Part shown: one piece after another, positions 41,897 through 51,200 of the stretch
Layout: each line of letters starts with the position of its first letter
Numbering within the stretch: the stretch's first letter is position 1
Origin: Myxocyprinus asiaticus
Taxonomy: Eukaryota > Chordata > Actinopteri > Cypriniformes > Catostomidae
Assembly (NCBI RefSeq): GCF_019703515.2
Contig: NC_059349.1
Location: 25,850,744-25,914,743, forward strand
DNA: 64,000 nt
Direction: 5' to 3'
The notes under the pieces: model-generated
What the model saw: only the letters and a program-made list of their open reading frames with translations
What the model was told of the DNA's origin: nothing
Database searches by the model: none
Made by a program: the position numbers and the translations under genes

Positions 41897-44800
41897 AAGG
41901 CAATGGAAAAATTGTTAGGCCAAGCATTATTATCAAAAGAGACTAAAAATAAAAATTATGTTATCATTAGTCATCTTAATGTTGATAAAATTCTGTATGA
42001 TTTTCTTTTGCTCCGTGAAACACAAATCCTCCATTAGCCATTCACTTTATTTGCATCTTTTTTCAATATAAGGAATGTCAGTGGTGACTGAGGCTGCCTA
42101 ACATCTCCTTTGGTGTTCCATGATGAATGACAGGTTTGAAAGGACAAAGTTGAGCAACTGATACAGAATTTGAATTTTTTAAAAAGGATAGTTCACCCAA
42201 AAATGAAAATTCTCTCATCATTTAATCACCATCATGCCATTCCAGATGAGTATGTCTTTCTTTCGTCCAGACCTTCAAAAAAAGCTCCAAAAAAAATAAA
42301 AATATGAAAGCAGCATAAAAGTAATCCATACGACTCCAGTCATTCAATCCGTGTCTTCTGAAGAAATATGATATGTGTGGGTGAGAAACAGATCAATATT
42401 TAAGTCCTTTTTTACAATAAATTCACCTCCCTGCCCAGTAGGTGGTGATATGCACAAAGAATGTGAATCAGCTAAAACAAAAGAAGAAGAATGTGAACGT
42501 AAAAGTAGAGATTTAGTATGTGCCCGAAACTGTGTACTGTCACATTATGTACTGTATTTGATGAGAAATGCACTTCTCGGCTGGTAAAACAGTACGCTCT
42601 TTAAGTATGCGAGAGGCAGTATGAATAGAATTCAGACATACTAACATCCGAGAATGTACACATGGTTCCGTGAGCAGAATATATGATGTGACAACAACAA
42701 CCGTGAAAATAGTCCACTCAAGTTTGGTTAAACAAGCACCATTTAAGTACAATGAGCAATGTTCTTTACAGCACTTACTGTTGAAAACAGCCTTCTGCCC
42801 CGCGGTTCTCCGCAATTTGTTTTAAATCCAGCATTTGAACGTGACGTCTCCTCAACTCCCGATGCATTGTGGGATAGGAAAGTGTTCAACCGATCAACAC
42901 TTCAGATTCCAGCCGTAAGTAGTAGTTCATCCGGGCATTTCTCGCTTACTGTTTTATGAATACTATGGATTCGGACATACTACTCCACTGGCATACTGTT
43001 TTTGGCATACTATATAGTAGGGAAGTGTGGATATTCGGACGCAGGGTTATAGCAAAAAAGCACTTAAACATTGATCTGTTTCTCACGCTTCTGAAGATAC
43101 CGATGTAACCACTGGATTCATATGGATTATTTTTATGCTGCCATTACATGCTTTTCTGACCTTCAAAGTTCTGGCCACCATTCACTTGCATTGTATGGAC
43201 CTACAGAGCTGAAATATTCTTCTAAAAATCTTTGTTTGTGTTCAGCAGAAGAAATAAAGTCATACACATCTGGGTGGAATGAGGGTGAGTATATGATGGG
43301 AGAATTTTCATTTTTGGGTGAACTATCCCTTTAATCTCATTATGCTGCGGCAGAGGAAATGTTTTCTAGTATGTTACATTTACAGCTAAAAGGTTAGCCA
43401 TCTACATTTTCACAAAGAGTCAGAATAAATAAATAAAGGTTAATCAGTCCAGATTCTACAATAACTGTATATTCATAAGAAGGAAATAAACGTACAGGTT
43501 GTCCATCTTTTCCTGGTCTGCCTGGTACTCCTGGTGGACCCATTGGACCTTGTGGGCCTCTCTGGCCGGGCTGCCCTGAATGTCTGGGGGGATGAGATGG
43601 TCCAGGAGATCCGGGGGGACCCGGAGGACCTGGAAGTCCAGGAGCACCACGCTCCCCCTTTTGCCCCTGGCCAGAACTCTGGGGAAGATCAAGCGGTAAA
43701 TAATGCACTTTAAAACAATTCTATAAAGGCATCATAACTCATCATACTTTCACTAATATATTATCACTGCTGGATGAAATCAGCTTATTCTGGAGTCAGT
43801 GTCTTTTTTTCAAGATTTGTTTCATTTATACTTACATTGCCTGTACTCTCTCCCTTTTTGTCTGTTTTGAAAGTCCCTGAAAGTATTAACAACCAATATA
43901 TATCATAATCATTCGGAGATTATATTTATATAAGAATTTAAAAAAAGTTTAATGTTAAAATCTAAATAATAATCACAATGCTATTTGGGGTTTTAACTTT
44001 AATTAAAGGATGTCCACTCACCTCTAGGTAGACTTTCATCTATAGGGGTCACATGTCCGGAGAAGTCCTCCTCTTCTGCTTCTGGTGATACAGTGGGTGG
44101 GGCTTGCACAGGAGAGGTGGGCCGATGTGTCTGCAAGCAATAATATACACACCAGATAAATACACTCTCAGTTAAAGCTGAAGTATGTAACTTTTTCAGT
44201 GTTCAAATACTTTCTTCTGTCCCAGCTTAATATGCAGAGACAACTGTAAGTGAGCCATTCAGAGGTTAATTTTCTTTAAAACTGTAAATACTGTGACTCT
44301 GTGGCACTCTGATCAAAGAAATGGAATCACTGCGCTCTACCAGTACAGGGTGCGAAGATCCACAAAAAATATTTGACAGTCTCAAGAGCAAGATGATCCG
44401 CACTCCTTTTTCTCATTTTCTTATATTTTATTCATATCTCACAGTACAGGAGTACACAGACATTTCTGATGGTTTCCCTGGTGTGGGCATCAACTTCTAA
44501 TTACAGGTAATAGGAACACTCAACAAACATGATTCTCTTCTTAATTACTTAACAAGCTTGTTTATTAGACCAGACATATTAGTGCATGTGTGAAGTGATC
44601 CAATATGTTAAGCAACTAGTTTCTTTCATAGGTCCATATCACCACCTAGAATCACATAAAGAGTTCACCAGATAGGACTGAGTACATATAAATACAATCA
44701 TATAAGATGCAAACATACGAGTCACCCCATCACAGTATATGAGCCACTATAATATCATGAATTCATCAACACATATTTGATGAAAATCTCTGTGGCACTA

Positions 44801-47779
44801 TAAAATTTCCTGTGTTTGTTTTGAGTAACCCGCTTAGACCCGCACCAACAACGTCACTCAAATAATGGCGTGAGTTGGGGCGGGACTATCGGAATGTTTG
44901 AGCAACTGAAGGTAGGGGGAGGGGGTTTGAATGCATTTTGAAAGCATTGTTTATTTTTGAAATTCCGTTTGGTGGCGCTATTGATGCAGAAATTACATAC
45001 TTCAGCTTTAACTGTTTAAGGTTGACCTTAAATTGGTCATAATAATGAAAACCATGTGTATGAACTATTGGGTGGCAAATGTTGTGGGCTAATAATTGTG
45101 TGCTATGAAAAACAACAGGGACTTCCTCAAGGGGATGTTAATTTGGCAAAAAAACTGAATCCTTCATTGGGCCAAATTAAAATTTTGAGATATATTTTGT
45201 CTTACTGGGGACATCTGTACATGAAAAAGTATGCTTGTGTAAATCTATTCATTCCAAAGATTGGTACCTGAGATAGAAATGGACATCTGCCCCTGCAATC
45301 TAGAAAATAATTTAATAAAATGTCCTATACTGTAATCACAAACGACTGTGATTGGTCTACTCTCATAACAGCGGCGTCTCACTAGCTGTCTCAGAACAAC
45401 ACAGTCATTCAAGAGGTTTGTCTCCTCTGTCTGTGGTGTGACACACTCATTGATTAAGAATGGAAGAGGGGTGACAGATTAAATGACTGCCACGGACATT
45501 TCTGACTGATTCTCTGTCAAGTACTGCAACGTATTGCATCATGCCAGGTTTGATAACAATGACATCAAACGTCATTGGTTTTTACGTCTTGTAACTGAAT
45601 GGGATTGATGGAAAACCTGCCGTGATATGTCTCAATGTGCAATATTTTATTATATGAGAACAAGAATGATTTTGTCATTTATGGAGCTCAACAGCCCTGT
45701 CTCCATTTACTTTCATTGTATGAAATAAATCAGGCAGGACTTTCTGAAATATGAAAACTCTTTTTGTGTTCTGTGGAAGAAAAAAAAACCATACAGGTTT
45801 GGAGCAACACAAGTAAATGATGACGACAATTTGTCATTTTTGGGCAAACTATTTCTTTAACATTGAAAAAAATTGCACAGTTCACCTTTAAAGAGCATTA
45901 AGAGAGATAAACTGGGGCAGTTTTGGATCAACAATTTGCTGAAACATAATGGCTCTATTTCAAGAAGATGTATTTTATCAGGAGTTGTGAGAGAATGGAG
46001 CATCTTAACCCTTATGATGCCTCTGGATTCTGTAACAAAATCAAAACCCATGTACAAAAATATTGAATCCCTGGAGGGAGAATTAATCACTTTGTTTTCT
46101 GTTGACAAAGATAAATAAATCTTAATGTTTGCAAGTGAAATAACATGATTCACTACAAACAAGCACATAAAAAGACAAACAGAAACAACATTAATTTCTT
46201 TTCTCATGCCAAATATCAAATCCTCCATACAAATTTGACTGTTCAGGAAAAAGAAATGCATTTAACATAGAAAGGATAATAAAACATTCTTCTCTTAGGG
46301 AAGGATCTTTATAAAAAAGTTGTCAAAGACAGGATTATTGACTGTGTCAGCACTGTGAGAATTATTAACTGGTAAAGCAAAAACGATTCCTTCAGTATGA
46401 AGCCTGTAGGTGCATTAAAAATCTACACTCACTGGCCACTTCATTAGGAACACCTGTACATCTACTTATTCATGCGATTATCTAATCAGCCAATCTTGTG
46501 GCAGCAGTGTAATATATAAAACATGCAGATATGGGTCAGGAGCTTCAGTTAATTTTCACATCAACCAAATAAATGTGATCTCAGTGATTTAAACCGTGGC
46601 ATGATTGTTGGTGCCAGACAGGCTGGTTTGAGTATTTCTGTAGCTGCTGATCTCCTGGGATTTTCACATGCAACAGTCTCTAGAATGTAAAGAGAATGGT
46701 GCAAAAAAACAAAAAACATCCAGCGAGTGGAGGTTCTGTGGGCGAATGGCCAGACTGGTCCAAGCTGACAAAAAGGTGACAGTAACCCAAATAAACACTT
46801 GTTACAACTCTGCTATGCAGAAAAGCATAACGTACAACACGTTGAATATTGAGGCGAATGGGCTACAGCAGCAGAAGACCCCTCCGGGTACTACTACTGT
46901 CAGCTTAGAACAGGAAACTGAGGCTGCAGTGGGCACAGGCTCACCAAAACTGGACAGTAGATGATTGGAAAAACATTGCCTGGTCTGACAAATCTGGATT
47001 TCTGCTGAGGTACACAAATGGTAAGCCCACTGCTGCCTCAGTTTTCTTAGCTGACAGAAGTGGAACCCAACGTGGTCTTCTGCTGTTGTAGCCCATGCGC
47101 CTCAAGGTTCGACATGTTGTGCATTCTGAAATGCTATTCTGCTCACTACTACTGTACAGAGTGGTTATCTGAGTTACTGTATCCTTTCTGTCAGCTCCAA
47201 CCAGTCTGGCTATTCTCCGTTGACCTCTCTCATCAACAAGGCATTATCGTCAACAGAACTGCCACTCACTGGTTGTTTTTTGTTTTTCGCACCATTCTCT
47301 ATACACTCCAGAGACTGCTGCACGTGAAAATCCCAGGAGATCAGCAGTTACAGAAATACTCAAACTAGCTCGTCTGGCACCAACAATCATGTCACGGTCT
47401 AAATGTTCTTGATGTGAACATTAACTGAAGCTCCTGACCCATATCTGCATTATTTTATACATTACACTGCTGCTACATGATTGGCTGATTAGATAATCGC
47501 ATGAATAAGTAGATGTACAGGTGTATCTAAGTGGCTGGTGTGTATATAATGCCTTATAATACACATTAGATAAATATCCTTTTAAATATTTTCATAAATT
47601 GCTGTATGGACAGTTATAAAACCCTATAATAATAATCTATTCAAGGCTTTTCTTGTAAAAAGTACAATGCATTATAGGGGGAAGTATTAAATGTATTTTA
47701 TGTATATATCTGTGATCTGTGGTAACAATTATTTATGTCATCATGAAGGCATTATACAGCATTTAGAATACCTGTATGA

Positions 47780-47814
<35 letters not shown>

Positions 47815-48218
47815 ACTTTGTTTTTTAATCATAATATAAATTCTGGATATTGCTTTTTAATCCTAACATAAAGCATTGAGTCAAATGCATTAAAATACTG
47901 TAAATGCATAAAATAATGCAAACAAAAAAATGCTGTGTGAAGTGATATGTGCAAGGAGGTGTTTCTGCTCAACCTTTTTATCTTCTCTATCATTTGTCCC
48001 ACCAAATATTTTCTCATGTCTGCCTTGGTCTTCTTCATCATCAAAATCCCCATCACCACTTCTGTCCCCAGAGGCCTACAAACCCAACACACACAGTCAG
48101 CCCGCTGTGTACATTACAGGCCGCTCTACCACAAGAGGGAGTTCCAGCTCAACAAGAATTACACCTAAGGATAAACATACTGTAACACGATGCTTTCAAT
48201 GTACCATGAGAAATGTGC

Positions 48219-48293
<75 letters not shown>

Positions 48294-51200
48294 GGAAACT
48301 GAGGTGAGTGTAGGGCTGCTCTGAGACAAATAACACTAAATGTAATTCTTGCCAAAGGGGTGCCGATTATAAACTAAAGTAGTTCATGTGTAATGCAATT
48401 TACACAAATTCCCACAGTCATGGAAACCTGGAAATATCAGGGAATTTTAAAATTGTGATTTCCAAGCCTGGAAAAGTCATAGAAATTAATGAAATCTAAA
48501 AAGTCATGGAAATATCGGTAACACTTTACAATAACATTCCATTCGTTAACATTAGTTAATGCATTAGCTTTCATGAACTAACAATAACAAATATATTTCT
48601 TACAGAATGTATTAATTTTTGTTAATGCTAGTTAATAAAAATACAATTGTTCATTGTAAGGTTTATGTTACTTTATAGTGCATTAAGTAATGTTAACATC
48701 TACCATTTTTTATTTAAAAAATGTATTAGGATATGTTGAAACTAACATTAACCATGATAATAAATGCTGTAAAAATATTTTTCATTGTTAGTTCATTTTA
48801 ACTATTGTTGTTAACTAATGTTAACAAATGAAACCTTATTGTGTTACAGAAAAATCTATAATAAATATGCATTTTTGTAGTTATGTTCTACTCTAAAATA
48901 TTTCATTGGCTAAATATTGCTTTTGTGCAAAGTAAAACTTGCTTGCAAGCCATAGTGATGTCTGATATGTGAGAAAATCGTTCTTTCAAGTTGGTTCTTT
49001 TCTGAATTGGTCAAACTCTTTCACAAATCGAATATGGCCAATTATATAAGAGACAGAGAGAGAATGTGCTCACGCCAGGATCGTCCTCCTCACATTGTTC
49101 TTCAGCCACCCTGGGGTCTGGTTTTATTACCAACTGTTGAATAGAGCCCTGAGAAGGAAAAAAAGAAAGAGAGAGAAACATGGGGGTTAGTTGTTCAGCC
49201 GTATAATATAAAATTACATTGTTGATTGATTGTACATTTTACAAATTGTGTAAAATGATTGCTCTTTATATTTTAGGAATACCAAGTGGTTAATCACATT
49301 GCAATCATGTTTGTAATTAAGTGTTGCCTGAAGCTGTAAGCCACTGTGTATGCAGGCAGCAGTGCATTTTGTTTATTTCTAACACCAGCAGACAGCTTTT
49401 AGGAGTACACCAGCTACATCCAGTGCTCTGTGATGTGCCAACAGTGCTTAAGGGAAGGTAATACATTTCAAGCAATTATCAGCAGGATTTAAGACGAACT
49501 CTTCCCTGCAATACTCATTAGTATTTAATGGGTTCTTTTAGCCACACTTTCATCAAAGTACAACAGAGATTTATGATGGTCATCTGCTACTTTCATTATT
49601 GAAGGCATTATGAAATGTCCTTGTCTAAACAACCATAAAAACAATGACATGCAAAACCCAATTAAAACTCTTACATATAACCCATAATAACGCAACAACT
49701 TTCACCAGTATTAATGTAAAAACACAGAGAGGTAAAAGAACAACAACGAAACAAAACTGGCAACAAAAAAACTCAAACTCTGAGGGTGAAATACAGTATC
49801 TGTGCCACGCAGAGTAACTGTATAGAAAACCAATGCAGGATGTACACCTGCATACACTTAATAAATGTGCTTTATGTTGTAACATCTAAACTAACTGCTT
49901 TTATTCAAATCGCCAAAAATATTTTTAACATGACTGTAACAACCTGGCTATATTAGGTTATGCCAACAAAACTAATTTTAGGGGTTAAATCAGGTAAAAA
50001 ATAACTCCTTAAGGTGAAATCTGCAGGTTACAACAAGACAAAAATGCATTGTGTTGGTCAATACCCCCCCACCCCACACTGCATTCAGGACTGGATTCCC
50101 CCATTTTAACAGCAATTCTACTTAATTTCTCTCCTTAATTGTATGTGACAGTTTCATGGTCAGTCTTGCTCCTGGAGGAGGCCCTTCCAGCATTATGCCA
50201 CAATACACAAAAGATTCTCCCTTCTTGAAGTTTCCACAAACACAACATACCAACCCAGGGACAAAAGCTCCTTTACTTCAGCGACAATACTATTCTGTCT
50301 TTTATATGGGTGTAGAGAACAAAATAAGATTCTTCAATTAAAAAATACCCTATTTTTTATAGTATAGTAGGTGTTGTAGAGTTTAAATGTAAATAAATAA
50401 AGGAATAATTCATTTATAGTCCATTTATTTCCTTCGTGGTTAATCTCTCTGAGATCTTGTTTGCACTATAAACACATGATATGCCTCAAGGTCTTCAATA
50501 TGCAAGTAACTGCATCTTCGCAAAATGATTAAATCAACTGTAAGGTGGTTACAGCTAATCTTCTATGTTAAAAGGATAGTTCACCCAAAAATGAAGATTC
50601 TATCATCATTTACTCACCCTTATGCCATCCCAGATGTGCATAACTTTCTTTCTTCTGCAGAACACAAACAAAGATTTTAATAAGAATATCTCAGCTCTGG
50701 TCAACACAATGGAAGTGAATGGTGGCCAGAACTTTGAAGGTCCAAAAAGTATATCAAGGCAGCATAAAAGTAGTCCATACTCCAAGGACTCCAGTAATTA
50801 AATCCATGTCTTCAGAAGCGATGTGATAGGTGTGGGTGAGAAAACAAAAACAATATTTAAGTCCTTTTTTAATATAAATTTTATCTTCTTTTGTTGTTGG
50901 GTGATTCGCATTCTTTGTGCATTTCACCGCCTACTGGGCAGAGAGGAGAATTTATAGTAAAAAGGACTTTAATATTGATCTGTTTCTCACCCACACCTAT
51001 CATATCGCTTTTGAAGATATGGATTTAACCACTGCAGTCGTGTGGATTACTTTTATGCTGCCTTTATGTGCTTTTTGGAGCTTCAAAGTTTTGGTCACCA
51101 TTCATTTGCATTGAATGGAACTACAGAGCTGATACATTCTTCTAAAAATCTTTGTTTGTGTTCAGCAAAACAAAGAAAGTCATACACATCTGGGATGGCA

